Assembly: GCF_014931605.1 (NCBI RefSeq)
Contig: NZ_CP053382.1
Location: forward strand, 4,030,001 to 4,094,000
Source of the DNA: Halomonas sp. MCCC 1A13316
Lineage (GTDB): Bacteria > Pseudomonadota > Gammaproteobacteria > Pseudomonadales > Halomonadaceae
DNA: 64,000 nucleotides
Direction: 5' to 3'
Shown here: positions 27,925 to 36,033 of the stretch, in pieces
Layout: each line of letters begins with the position of its first letter
Position numbering within the stretch: the stretch's first letter is position 1
The notes under the pieces: generated by a model
The model's database searches: none
The model's input: only the letters and a program-made list of their open reading frames with translations
Told to the model about the DNA's origin: nothing
Program-made: the position numbers and the translations under genes

Positions 27925-29115
27925 TCAGCCCACCTTGACGATCAGCGCCGCAGCGGAGTCGCCGGCCGCGCAGCCGGTGACCAGGGCGTAGCCGCCACCC
28001 TTCAGCGCGGTTTCTTCAATGGCCTCGATCAGCAGGCGCGCCAGCGTCGGCGCCTGGGGGTGGCCGTAGACCAGCGAGGTGCCGTAGTTGTTGAAGGTGT
28101 CGGCATCGAGCCCCAGCGCCTTGGCCAGGTGCAGGTCGTTGGCGATGAACGGCGAGTGGTTCTTGATCGTCTTGATCTGGTCGAGAGTCAGGCCCGCCCG
28201 GTCGAGTGCACGCTTGACCGATTCCGCCGGTGCCATGGGCATGTGCGCCGGCTTGGTACGGGCATGGCCGTAGGCCACCACCTGGACGGCCAGTCGGGGG
28301 TCCGTGCTGAGTTCGACGGCGCGCTCGCGGGTGGTGATGACGATGCCGGCATTGGCATCGGCCGGATGGGTCTGGGCACCGTAGGTGTGAATGCCGTCGG
28401 GCTGCACCGCCCGCAGCTTGGCGAGGCCCTCGGCACTGGTCGCGGTCACGCCCTCGTCGGCCTCGACGAGCTTGGTCTCCTTGCGCGAGACCGCGACCTC
28501 GACGGGAAACATGTAGCGCTTCTGGAAGGCGCGGTCGTCGGCCAGCGCCTCGGCATACTGCTCGTAACGCCGCAGGGTCAGCTCGTCGGCCTGCTCCCGG
28601 CTGAAGCCATGCTCGCGGGCGACGTTTTCAGCGGTGGTCAGCATGTCCTTGCCGGTGGCCGGGTCGGCGGCGATGTTGTCCATGTTCCAGTTCTCGGCGA
28701 TCACCTCGCCACCCGGCCCGTTGGGGTTGGGCCAGATGGTGTGGGGGCCGTTGGAGGGCCGGTCGGCGAGCAGGCAGTAGGTGGTCTCGAAGCTGCCGGA
28801 GTCCACTGCCAGCGCAGCATTGAATACCGCCGTGGTGGCGGTGGCGCAGGCCTGGGTGATGTTCTGGCCCGGCGCCTGGCCGGCGCCCATCATGGCCGCG
28901 GCCCAGGGCGCGCCGTAGAAGATCGACTTCTGCCCCACCGACACGCCCAGGTAGAGGTAGTCGAAGATCGTGGGGTCGATACCGCGGCTGGCGAACCAGC
29001 GCTTGCTGGTGGCCGCGCCCAGTTCGATGGAGTTGGCGTTGGCCAGGCTGCCCATCCACTTGCAGAAGGGGCTGGAGTAGTAACCGCCGTAGGGGATATA
29101 GGCGTTCTTGAACAT
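27925..29115 (-). CDS. Divergent thiolase-family acyltransferase
   Basis: 396-aa thiolase-fold protein. The nucleophile is C90 in TQACATATTAV. The usual downstream motifs are altered: NEAFA is replaced by NHSPFIAND, the GHPxGxTG loop by YGHPQAPTL, and the C-terminal CxGGG motif by TGCAAGDSA. The second Cys and the His are retained, so thiolysis of a 3-ketoacyl-CoA remains possible. It is 18 bp after the CoA-transferase gene in the same operon. Best guess: cleavage of an aryl-3-ketopropanoyl-CoA. Confidence 0.78.
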   Translation of the reverse strand: MFKNAYIPYGGYYSSPFCKWMGSLANANSIELGAATSKRWFASRGIDPTIFDYLYLGVSVGQKSIFYGAPWAAAMMGAGQAPGQNITQACATATTAVFNAALAVDSGSFETTYCLLADRPSNGPHTIWPNPNGPGGEVIAENWNMDNIAADPATGKDMLTTAENVAREHGFSREQADELTLRRYEQYAEALADDRAFQKRYMFPVEVAVSRKETKLVEADEGVTATSAEGLAKLRAVQPDGIHTYGAQTHPADANAGIVITTRERAVELSTDPRLAVQVVAYGHARTKPAHMPMAPAESVKRALDRAGLTLDQIKTIKNHSPFIANDLHLAKALGLDADTFNNYGTSLVYGHPQAPTLARLLIEAIEETALKGGGYALVTGCAAGDSAAALIVKVG

Positions 29116-29133
29116 GTCTTTTCTCCTCGACGT

Positions 29134-30693
29134 TCAGTCGCGTGTCAGATGCTCGCGCAGACCGCCCCACTGGGGCTGGAAGAGCGCCGCCGGCATCTCG
29201 CGCAACGAGGTGGCGATGCGTGGCACGAAGTCCATGGCCGCCAGGATGTCGCGCTCGATATCGATGCCCGGGGCGATCTCGGTGAGGGTGACTTCGCCAT
29301 CGAGCAGTTCGAAGACGCAGCGCTCGGTGACGAACAGCACCGGCTTGCCGGTCTCCTGGGCATAGCGGCCGCTGAAGGTGATCTGGTCGACGCGCTGCAC
29401 GAACTTGCGGCGATGCCCCTCCTGGCGAATGGCGAGGCGGCCGTCCTCGATCGCCAGCTCGCCGCCGTTGGTGAAGGTGCCGCAGAACACCACCTTGCGA
29501 GCGTTCTGGCTGATGTTGATGAAGCCGCCCGGCCCCACCACCTTGTCGCCGAACTTGCTGACGTTGAGGTTGCCTTCGTGATCGGTCTGGGCCAGACCCA
29601 GGAAGCAGACGTCCAGCCCGCCGCCGTCGTAGAAGTCGAACTGGTAGCCGTGGTCGATGATCGCTTCGGCGTTATAGGAGGTGGCGAAGTCGCCGCCACT
29701 GGCGGGCACTCCGCCATAGGTGCCGAGCTCGGTGGTCAGGGTCATGAGGTCGCTGACGCCCTCCTCGGCGGCCACGCTGGATACCCCTTCGGGCATGCCG
29801 ATGCCGAGGTTGACGATGCCCCCCGGCACCAGCTCCATGGCGGCACGCCGGGCGATCACCTTGCGCGGATCCAGCGGCAGCGGCTTGATACCGCCCAGCG
29901 GCATCCTGAGGTCGCCTGAAAGCGCCGGGTTGTAGGTGGTGGTGATGGTCTGCATGTGATGCTCGGGCTCGGCCACCACCACGTAGTCGACCAGGTCGCC
30001 CGGTACCTTGACCTGCTTGGGGTGCAGGCTGCCCTGGGTAGCCAGGTACTCCACCTGGGCGATGACGATACCGCCGCTGTTCTTGGCCGCCTGGGCCATG
30101 GAGAGTTGCTCGAGGAGCAGTGCCTCGCGCTCCATGCTCAGGTTGCCGCGCTCGTCGGCGGTGGTGGCACGAATCACCGCCACGTCGACCGGGAAGGTGC
30201 GATAGAGCAGCCACTCCTCGCCTTCGAGTTCGACCAGCTTGACCAGGTCCTCCTCGGCGGCGGCATTGGCCTTGCCACCCTCGAGGCGCGGGTCGACGAA
30301 GGTGCCCAGCCCCACCTTGCTGATCACGCCGGGCTTGTTGCCGGCAATGTGGCGCCATAGGTGAGCCAGTACGCCCTGTGGCAGCAGGTAACCCTCGAGG
30401 TGGTTCTCGCGGATCAGCTCGCCCATGCGCGGGGCCTGGCCGGTGTGCCCGCTGATCAGTCGCTTGACCAGGCCGGCATGGCCCAGGTGGTTCATGCCGC
30501 GGGTCTTGCCGTCGCCGCAGCCACAGCTGTGCGCCACGGTGAGGTTGCGGGGGGCACCGGTCTCCAGGAAGCGCGCCTCCAGTGCGGTGGCCACGGCTTC
30601 GGCAAATCCGCTCAGGCCGGCGGTGGTCCAGATGACGGTGTCGTCATCCTGAATCAGGCTCGCCGCGGTGCTGCTGTCGATGACCTTGTTCAC
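29134..30693 (-). CDS. Acyl-CoA:carboxylate CoA-transferase (class I, alpha-beta fused)
   Basis: 519-aa protein joining both class I CoA-transferase halves: an alpha part with LSGFAEAVATALEARF and GHTGQAPRMGELI, and a beta part with VNLGIGMPEGVSSVAAEEG and the catalytic glutamate E322 in TTELGTYGG. It exchanges CoA between short or aryl acids and acetyl- or succinyl-CoA. Together with the thiolase it forms a two-gene unit behind a TTGTTTATACAA element. It could activate the acid that enters beta-oxidation or recycle CoA from the aroyl-CoA product. Confidence 0.88.
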   Translation of the reverse strand: MNKVIDSSTAASLIQDDDTVIWTTAGLSGFAEAVATALEARFLETGAPRNLTVAHSCGCGDGKTRGMNHLGHAGLVKRLISGHTGQAPRMGELIRENHLEGYLLPQGVLAHLWRHIAGNKPGVISKVGLGTFVDPRLEGGKANAAAEEDLVKLVELEGEEWLLYRTFPVDVAVIRATTADERGNLSMEREALLLEQLSMAQAAKNSGGIVIAQVEYLATQGSLHPKQVKVPGDLVDYVVVAEPEHHMQTITTTYNPALSGDLRMPLGGIKPLPLDPRKVIARRAAMELVPGGIVNLGIGMPEGVSSVAAEEGVSDLMTLTTELGTYGGVPASGGDFATSYNAEAIIDHGYQFDFYDGGGLDVCFLGLAQTDHEGNLNVSKFGDKVVGPGGFINISQNARKVVFCGTFTNGGELAIEDGRLAIRQEGHRRKFVQRVDQITFSGRYAQETGKPVLFVTERCVFELLDGEVTLTEIAPGIDIERDILAAMDFVPRIATSLREMPAALFQPQWGGLREHLTRD

Positions 30694-30743
30694 TCTCTCG
30701 CTCTCCTTGGGGAGACATTTTTCATTGAAGCATCAATATATTA

Positions 30744-30755
30744 TTGTATAAACAA
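30744..30755. promoter_or_regulatory. Candidate operator upstream of CoA-transferase
   Basis: On the coding (minus) strand TTGTTTATACAA, about 50 bp before the start. Resembles the sites at 22834 and 33867, with shorter spacing between the TTGT and ACAA arms. Confidence 0.45.
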
Positions 30756-30815
30756 ACTAAATAGTCGGAGCTTGAGCCGCCAATGGCGAGCGTCAGGCGC
30801 CCGCCTTCTTTCGTC

Positions 30816-32114
30816 TCAGCCGCCGGTCAGCGCCAGCACGATCTGGGGATAGAAGACCACCAGTGCGACGACCACGATGTCGGCCACCAGGAAGGTCGTC
30901 ACGCCCTTGAAGATGTCCATCAGGGAGGCGTACTGACCCGCCACGCCCTTGATCACGAAGATGTTCATGCCCACCGGCGGGGTGATCATGCCGATCTCGA
31001 GCAGCTTCACCAGCAGTACGCCGAACCAGATCAGGCTCACGTCGTAGAGTTCGAACACCGGCAGCAGCACGGGTAGGGTCACCAGCATGGCGCCGAAGGG
31101 CTCCATGAAAAGCCCCAGGAAGAGGTAGATCAGCACCACCACCAGCATCAGTTCGAGATAGGAGAGTTCCCAGCCGGTCACCGCGCCGGTGATGAAGCCG
31201 GCCAGGCCGCTCAGGCTCAGGAAGAGGGTGAACATGCTGGCGCCGACGCCGATGATCAGCAGTGCCGAAGTGGTAGAAAGAGTCTCGAGCAGCGCGGCCT
31301 TCATCGCCTTGCCATCCAGGCGCCCCAGCACCAGGCCGATGAGGATCGCTCCGGCGGCCCCCACGGCACCGGCTTCGGTGGCGGTAAAGAACCCCGAGAA
31401 CAGGCCGCCGAACACCAGCACCCCCAGCACCAGCACCGGCCAGATGTCGAGCAGCGCCTGTCGGGCGGTGATGTCGCGAGCCCCCACGGCTTCCCGCGGC
31501 ACGATGTCCGGTCGCAGCCAGCTGACCACCAGGATCACCAGGCTATAGCTCAGGGCCGTCAACAGCCCGATGGTGATGCCCCCCAGGAACACCTGGGTGA
31601 TCGACACCTGGGCGAAGACGCCATACACGATCATCAGGATGCTGGGCGGGATCAGCGCGCCGATGGTGCCGCCGGCGGCGATGGTGCCGCAGGCGAAGCT
31701 CGGCTTGTAGCCACCGCGTACCATCTCGGGAATGGCAATGCGCCCCATGGCCGCCGAGCAGGCCACGCTCGAGCCACTCACCGCGGCGAAGCCGGAGCTG
31801 GCCACGATGCTGGATATCGCCACCCCGCCGGGCAGCCAGCGAAACACCACCTTGGCGGCATTGAAGAGCCCGTTGGTAAGCCCGGTGTGATAGCAGACGA
31901 AGCCCATCAGCAGGAACATCGGCACCGCGCTGAGCGTCCACTTGGCGATGAATTCATAGGGCGTAGAGGAGAGCATGCCGATAGCGGTGTTCCAGCCGAA
32001 CATCATCGTCATGCCGCCCAGCGCAACTACGACCAGCGAGAGCGCCACCGGCACCCGTAGCGCCAGCAGCAGCATCAGGATGGCGAGGCCGTAGAAGCCA
32101 ACGTCAACGGACAT
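30816..32114 (-). CDS. TRAP transporter large permease (DctM), second system
   Basis: 432-aa DctM with signatures SAVPMFLLMGFVCYHTG, VSGSSVACSAAMGRIAIPEM, GTIGALIPPSILMIVYG and IGMITPPVGMNIFVIKGVA. ATG at 32114 follows AGGTGA and starts 5 bp after the dctQ stop; a GTG at 32123 is an alternative. Last gene of the dctP-dctQ-dctM unit. Confidence 0.93.
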   Translation of the reverse strand: MSVDVGFYGLAILMLLLALRVPVALSLVVVALGGMTMMFGWNTAIGMLSSTPYEFIAKWTLSAVPMFLLMGFVCYHTGLTNGLFNAAKVVFRWLPGGVAISSIVASSGFAAVSGSSVACSAAMGRIAIPEMVRGGYKPSFACGTIAAGGTIGALIPPSILMIVYGVFAQVSITQVFLGGITIGLLTALSYSLVILVVSWLRPDIVPREAVGARDITARQALLDIWPVLVLGVLVFGGLFSGFFTATEAGAVGAAGAILIGLVLGRLDGKAMKAALLETLSTTSALLIIGVGASMFTLFLSLSGLAGFITGAVTGWELSYLELMLVVVLIYLFLGLFMEPFGAMLVTLPVLLPVFELYDVSLIWFGVLLVKLLEIGMITPPVGMNIFVIKGVAGQYASLMDIFKGVTTFLVADIVVVALVVFYPQIVLALTGG

Positions 32115-32119
32115 GGAGA

Positions 32120-32638
32120 TCACCTATCATCAGACGTGCCGGAAGGAGGGGCCGTGTCTCTGAGCAGGAACGGCAGCCGTACCACACAGACCACCGCCGC
32201 CAGGGCGAAGGCAGCGGGCAAGGCGAAGTAGGTCGGCCAGACCGGCATGGGGAAGTTCAGCGACATCACATAGGAGCCGATGTCGTACTGCTCCATCGCC
32301 TTGCCCCAGGTGGCCACGGCCAGTACGCCATAGACCGCGGCCGAGAGCAGCGACACCAGCACGTCGGACAGGCGCACCAGCCAGGGCTTCATCAGCCCTT
32401 CCAGGGCTTCCACGGCGATCATCTCCCGGCGCCACTCCACCCAGCCCAGCGGCAGCAGCGCCAGGGTGATCAGGTAGTAGCGGGTCACCAGCTCCACGGT
32501 AGCGGGGATCGACACGGACAGCGTGGCGCGCAGCAGCACATCGAGGGTGATGTGGATCACCATCAGCAGAATGCCGAGCGTCCCCAGCAGGGCCAGGCCG
32601 ACGGCGGCCCGGTTGGTGAGACGGTAGAGAGCATCCAT
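32120..32638 (-). CDS. TRAP transporter small permease (DctQ), second system
   Basis: 172-aa four-helix small subunit: GILLMVIHITLDVLLRATL, VELVTRYYLITLALLPLGWVEWRREMIAVEAL and two C-terminal helices. Separated from dctP by 68 bp containing a perfect hairpin, typical of systems where the binding protein is made in excess. Confidence 0.88.
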   Translation of the reverse strand: MDALYRLTNRAAVGLALLGTLGILLMVIHITLDVLLRATLSVSIPATVELVTRYYLITLALLPLGWVEWRREMIAVEALEGLMKPWLVRLSDVLVSLLSAAVYGVLAVATWGKAMEQYDIGSYVMSLNFPMPVWPTYFALPAAFALAAVVCVVRLPFLLRDTAPPSGTSDDR

Positions 32639-32662
32639 GACGAGTCTCCGAGAGGGGCGGTA

Positions 32663-32688
32663 CCGAAGGCCGGCGTGCCGGCCTTCGG
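32663..32688. other. Intercistronic hairpin dctP-dctQ
   Basis: Perfect inverted repeat CCGAAGGCCGGC / GCCGGCCTTCGG with only two central bases. No T-run follows, so partial termination or protection of the dctP mRNA 3' end is more likely than full termination. Confidence 0.7.
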
Positions 32689-32706
32689 GCTAGGAGCCTG
32701 GCGGCA

Positions 32707-33840
32707 TCAGGTTCCGTAAGTGGAGAAATCCACCCCGTCCCAGATCTCGCGATTCATGGCCTCGGCAACCGCTTCGGGATCCGCGCCGACCTCCTCGACG
32801 ATGGCGGTCCACTTCTCCACCAGCGACTGGAAACGCTCGATCTTGGCCGACGCATCTTCCACGCCGTGGCGGCTCTCCGCCTGCTCCGCGGCATAGACCA
32901 GGTCTTCCTCGAGGAAGGCCTCTACGGCCTCCATCAGCTCGGGCTCGGGTTCCAGAATCTCGATACCGCTTTCGCGTGCAACCTCGCGGGCCTCGTCGGC
33001 CATCTCGTAACCCCAGCGCTGGGTGATGGCGGCGGATGCCTCGACCGAGGCATGCACCAGCGCCTCACGCTGCTCGGCAGCAAGCGAGTCCCACGCCTGC
33101 TGACCGACCGCATGGGAAATGGTGCTATGGAAAGTGCCCAGCTCGACATCGGTGACATAATTCAGCACGTCATCCAGCCGGAAGGAGATGATGTCGGCAA
33201 CGGAAGCGATGGTGCCTTCGATCACACCCTGGGAGAGCGATTCGTAAGTCTCCCCCACCGGGATGGAGGCCGGCGACACCCCCACGGATTCGGCCCAGCG
33301 AGAGTACTGGGGACCACCCACTCGCATGCGCAGCCCCTGGAGGTCGTCGAGAGAACGTACCGGCTCGGTACTCAGTATCCGGTAGAGATCCGAGGCATGA
33401 GAGCTGGTATAGACGATGCCCAGTTGCTTGAGCTCCTGCTGACACTCGGCACAGGTGACGATGTATTCGGTTACCGCCGCGCCCATGGCATGGGGATTGG
33501 TACCCAGGAAAGCCAGGTCGCCGACCAGGTTGATCTCGGGCAGGTCGGCCGGGAAGTAGGCCGGCAGGAAGAGACCGACCTCCACCAGGCCGCTCTTGAT
33601 GGCGTTACGCATGTTGCCGATGTTGGCCACCTCGGTCCCCAGCAGGTTGCCCGTCAGTTCACCATCGGTCTTCTCGGCCAGACGCTCGGCAAATTCGGTG
33701 AACATGGGGTTGTAGGCGGGATGCGCCGGCGGCACACCGGGCGCCATGCGCAGATCGCGGGCCTGGGCTTGGCCGGCGAGCGCCAGGCTCCCGACGGTAG
33801 CGGCGACGGCAAGGGTCTTGAACAGCGTGCGACGTGTCAT
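32707..33840 (-). CDS. TRAP transporter substrate-binding protein, second system
   Basis: 377-aa binding protein with a signal peptide ending GQAQA. It belongs to a different DctP subfamily from the three short paralogues: DLRMAPGVPPAHPAYNPMF, the ligand Arg segment LRMRVGGPQYSRWAESVG, and PVGETYESLSQGVIEGT. Upstream lie a TTGTTTTATACACAA element and GACTTTAGTC-like sites. Likely imports the acid processed by the linked CoA-transferase, thiolase and dehydrogenases (inference). Confidence 0.9.
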   Translation of the reverse strand: MTRRTLFKTLAVAATVGSLALAGQAQARDLRMAPGVPPAHPAYNPMFTEFAERLAEKTDGELTGNLLGTEVANIGNMRNAIKSGLVEVGLFLPAYFPADLPEINLVGDLAFLGTNPHAMGAAVTEYIVTCAECQQELKQLGIVYTSSHASDLYRILSTEPVRSLDDLQGLRMRVGGPQYSRWAESVGVSPASIPVGETYESLSQGVIEGTIASVADIISFRLDDVLNYVTDVELGTFHSTISHAVGQQAWDSLAAEQREALVHASVEASAAITQRWGYEMADEAREVARESGIEILEPEPELMEAVEAFLEEDLVYAAEQAESRHGVEDASAKIERFQSLVEKWTAIVEEVGADPEAVAEAMNREIWDGVDFSTYGT

Positions 33841-33866
33841 GGGTTACCTCGGCGGCTTATATTTGT

Positions 33867-33881
33867 TTGTGTATAAAACAA
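33867..33881. promoter_or_regulatory. Candidate operator upstream of TRAP dctP
   Basis: Coding-strand TTGTTTTATACACAA, starting about 27 bp before the dctP start. Same TTGTTT-TATA-CACAA pattern as at 22834. GATTATAGTC (33908-33917) and GACTTTGGTA (33943-33952) follow further upstream. Confidence 0.45.
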
Positions 33882-33952
33882 TGGTTATTACCATCTATTT
33901 GAAAGCCGATTATAGTCCAGACAGCAACCCCTCCTGATACCCGACTTTGGTA

Positions 33953-34176
33953 TAGGCGTCAGCGCTCGCTGGCCTGGGGCTTTTCTCCAGGCGCAGTGAT
34001 GCCGCCCCGGTACGGGGCAGGAGAGAGATTTCGGGTCGAAGATCGAGGAACGGAGCCAAGCGGGAGTCGCCCAAGCACCTTCATTGGCACAGCAGAGCGA
34101 GCGCCTGGACCCTGGTTGAAAGCCCGACTCGAGTAGGTAACACGAAACCAAGCTGCTGGGCGAAGCTTGTCAGCGC
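33953..34176. other. Non-coding stretch, no gene seen
   Basis: Part of a 336-bp gap before the next coding-like segment. It contains a small hairpin CCCCGGTACGGGG (34006-34018) and no ORF with coding character. It looks like degenerate intergenic sequence. Confidence 0.4.
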
Positions 34177-34383
34177 TTAGACCACCAGGCGCGAGATCAT
34201 ATAGCTTTCGCCATCTTCAGCTATGACGCGAATTGAAGACGAAGCGGCCAAGGTAAGCAGCTCTTCCAGCGAGACCCTAGCGGAAGACAGATCAACCGTT
34301 TGCTGCGCAAGATCGCTCGTGTCGATGGGCTGGCGCTTGTGGGGCTCGGATATGATTCGCCTAACTGCCAGAATTGAACCAGC
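34177..34383 (-). pseudogene. Coding-like remnant in frame after the cupin stop
   Basis: Directly downstream and in the same frame as the cupin stop, an open stretch of ~68 codons ends with TAA at 34177. Its C-terminal half (SLEELLTLAASS, RVIAEDGESYMISRLVV) has amino-acid character of a real protein, but there is no ATG, GTG or TTG start with an RBS. It could be the 3' part of a lost gene or a read-through extension. Family not recognised. Confidence 0.3.
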
Positions 34384-34749
34384 TCAGATCCAGACGTCAT
34401 TCTCGGCGGTCCGCTCGCCTCCGGCCTGCCCCGTATTCAGAACCCCGCGCGGCTCGATCAGCATCACTTCCGCCTCCTGCTCGGCGAAAGGCTTGTGCTC
34501 GACGCTCTTCGGGACCACCAACATCTCACCGGCGGCCAGGTTAACCGCACCATCGCGGAAGTCGATGCGCAGGTTGCCCTTGATCACCAGGAACACCTCA
34601 TCCGTCTCGGGATGATCATGCCAGACGAAATCGCCCTCCAGCTTGACCACCTTGAACTGGTAGTCGTTCATCTCGGCAATCATCCTGGGTGACCACTGCT
34701 CGTTGAGCAGGCCAAGCTTCTGCTGGATATCGATCGCCTTGTAGTCCAT
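34384..34749 (-). CDS. Cupin-domain protein
   Basis: 121-aa single-domain cupin. Metal-binding motif 1 is WHDHPETDEVFLVIKG (two His and a Glu) and motif 2 is VPKSVEHKPFAEQEAEVML. Start MDYKAIDIQQK follows GGGGAG; the longer frame was rejected. Such small cupins bind metals or small ligands; the function is not known. It is on the same strand as the GST gene upstream (183-bp gap), and the gap holds nothing recognisable. Confidence 0.82.
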   Translation of the reverse strand: MDYKAIDIQQKLGLLNEQWSPRMIAEMNDYQFKVVKLEGDFVWHDHPETDEVFLVIKGNLRIDFRDGAVNLAAGEMLVVPKSVEHKPFAEQEAEVMLIEPRGVLNTGQAGGERTAENDVWI

Positions 34750-34932
34750 TTCCCCTCCCCTCGTCGGAGACCGTTCGAGTCGCCGAATTGGCTCGCCCCG
34801 CAATCGGCCGCGATATAGCTACGCTAGCCGAGCGAGGCGAGACAAAACAGGGACAGTTATGCCCTTCCGCACATGGCAGTTGAGGCTTTGACCATCACCA
34901 TCCGGTATCAAGACCAGCTTGCCTTAGAGGCG

Positions 34933-35559
34933 CTAGCTCTCCAGCGCCGCGAACGCTTCGGCGATGGTGGGTGGAGCCGTGGGGCGGGAGTACATCGTCT
35001 TCAGGAACTCTCTCAGCCGCGGCGCATCGCCGAGCATGTCCTCCTCGTTCGCCCAGTCCAGGGTATAGGCGGCGTTGAAGTCGGCCACGCTGAGCCGGTT
35101 GCCCACCAGGTACTCGCGCTCCTTCATATGCCGCTCGAGCACGGCCACCATCTCCACGCACTCCTGCCTCGCCTGATCGACATCCTGGGGCAACCGTTGC
35201 TCTTCCGGGTAAATGAACGTCTGGCGCGCAATGCGCCACAGTGGCTGCTCGATCTCGGTCACCAGGAAGAAATTCCAGCGATGCATCTGGGCCCGCTCCT
35301 CGACAGTATCCGGGATGAAACCCGCCTGTGGGTACTTTTCGGCCAGGTAGAGCTGTATCGCAGCCGATTCGGTCAGCACGAGGTCGCCATCGACCAGCAC
35401 GGGAATCTTGCCGGCGGGGTTGAGAGAAAGGAATGCCTGCTGCTGGTGTTCACCTTGCATGAGGTCCACCGGGCGCGTCTCGTACTCCAGGCCCAGTTCG
35501 TTGAGCAGCCAGATGGCCCGTAGGGTGCGGGTCGGGGGCGTGCCGTAGAGTGTGATCAT
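34933..35559 (-). CDS. Glutathione S-transferase family protein
   Basis: 208-aa GST: N-terminal thioredoxin fold with MITLYGTPPTRTLRAIWLLNELG and the glutathione-binding loop NPAGKIPVLVDGDLVLTESAAI, then an all-helical C-terminal domain with the N-capping motif VGNRLSVADFNAAY. Start at 35559 preceded by GGAGC. Substrate unknown; GSTs near lignin-aromatic genes may handle ether-linked or electrophilic intermediates, but nothing in the sequence proves it. Confidence 0.88.
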   Translation of the reverse strand: MITLYGTPPTRTLRAIWLLNELGLEYETRPVDLMQGEHQQQAFLSLNPAGKIPVLVDGDLVLTESAAIQLYLAEKYPQAGFIPDTVEERAQMHRWNFFLVTEIEQPLWRIARQTFIYPEEQRLPQDVDQARQECVEMVAVLERHMKEREYLVGNRLSVADFNAAYTLDWANEEDMLGDAPRLREFLKTMYSRPTAPPTIAEAFAALES

Positions 35560-35665
35560 TGTCAGCTCCGTGGTTTGGCATGGATTCGCTGTTTCCTTGG
35601 CTCTTGATCCACTCGAACCGCTGCGGGCGGAATCGACACCACCTAAGCAAAATACCCCTTCCATA

Positions 35666-35702
35666 ACGCAAAGAGCCAGCGCTGTGCGCTGGCTCTTTGC
35701 GT
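35666..35702. terminator. Long perfect hairpin upstream of GST
   Basis: 17-bp perfect stem ACGCAAAGAGCCAGCGC / GCGCTGGCTCTTTGCGT with a TGT loop. It lies 47 bp downstream of the small ORF at 35749-35907 (minus strand), so it probably terminates it. The core GAGCCAGCGC recurs in the pcaHG terminator at 52426-52448. Confidence 0.75.
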
Positions 35703-35748
35703 CGTATCGAGTTGCCGCCCCGCCTCGATGCAGGCGTGAGCTCTTGCG

Positions 35749-35907
35749 TCAGATATAAAAGTTGTAGCGCAAGCGGCCCTGGTTCTGGCGGTAGGCACTC
35801 TCGGTCATCCGCTCAAGCAGACGATAGGCGGCCAGGCCGAAGCGCTTGAGCAGGGAGGCCTTAGGAGCCGTAGCGGTTACGTCGAGAGAAATCGTTTGGG
35901 TAGTCAT
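35749..35907 (-). CDS. Small uncharacterised protein (52 aa)
   Basis: Short ORF starting MTTQTISLDVTAT, with an Arg/Lys-rich amphipathic middle (SLLKRFGLAAYRLLERM) and an aromatic end RLRYNFYI. It has its own upstream region with GACTTTAGTC at 35960-35969 and is followed by a strong hairpin, so it looks like a real monocistronic gene. Not recognised; somewhat like small basic DUF1127-type proteins, but without their motif. Confidence 0.55.
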   Translation of the reverse strand: MTTQTISLDVTATAPKASLLKRFGLAAYRLLERMTESAYRQNQGRLRYNFYI

Positions 35908-36033
35908 GGCATGGACCCCGGTTATTTCATAAGGATGCTAACAGAATAACCTAGAGTTAGACTTTAGTCCAATTTCTTAGCCTTTAGTCGCATGCGCCAT
36001 GACGCTTGTTTCATCCCCTCCGCTTTCGTCCTC

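Noticed and set aside
30756..30768. CTAAATAGTC as another member of the GACTTTAGTC motif set
   Set aside because: The spacing between arms is longer than in the other sites, so it was left out.
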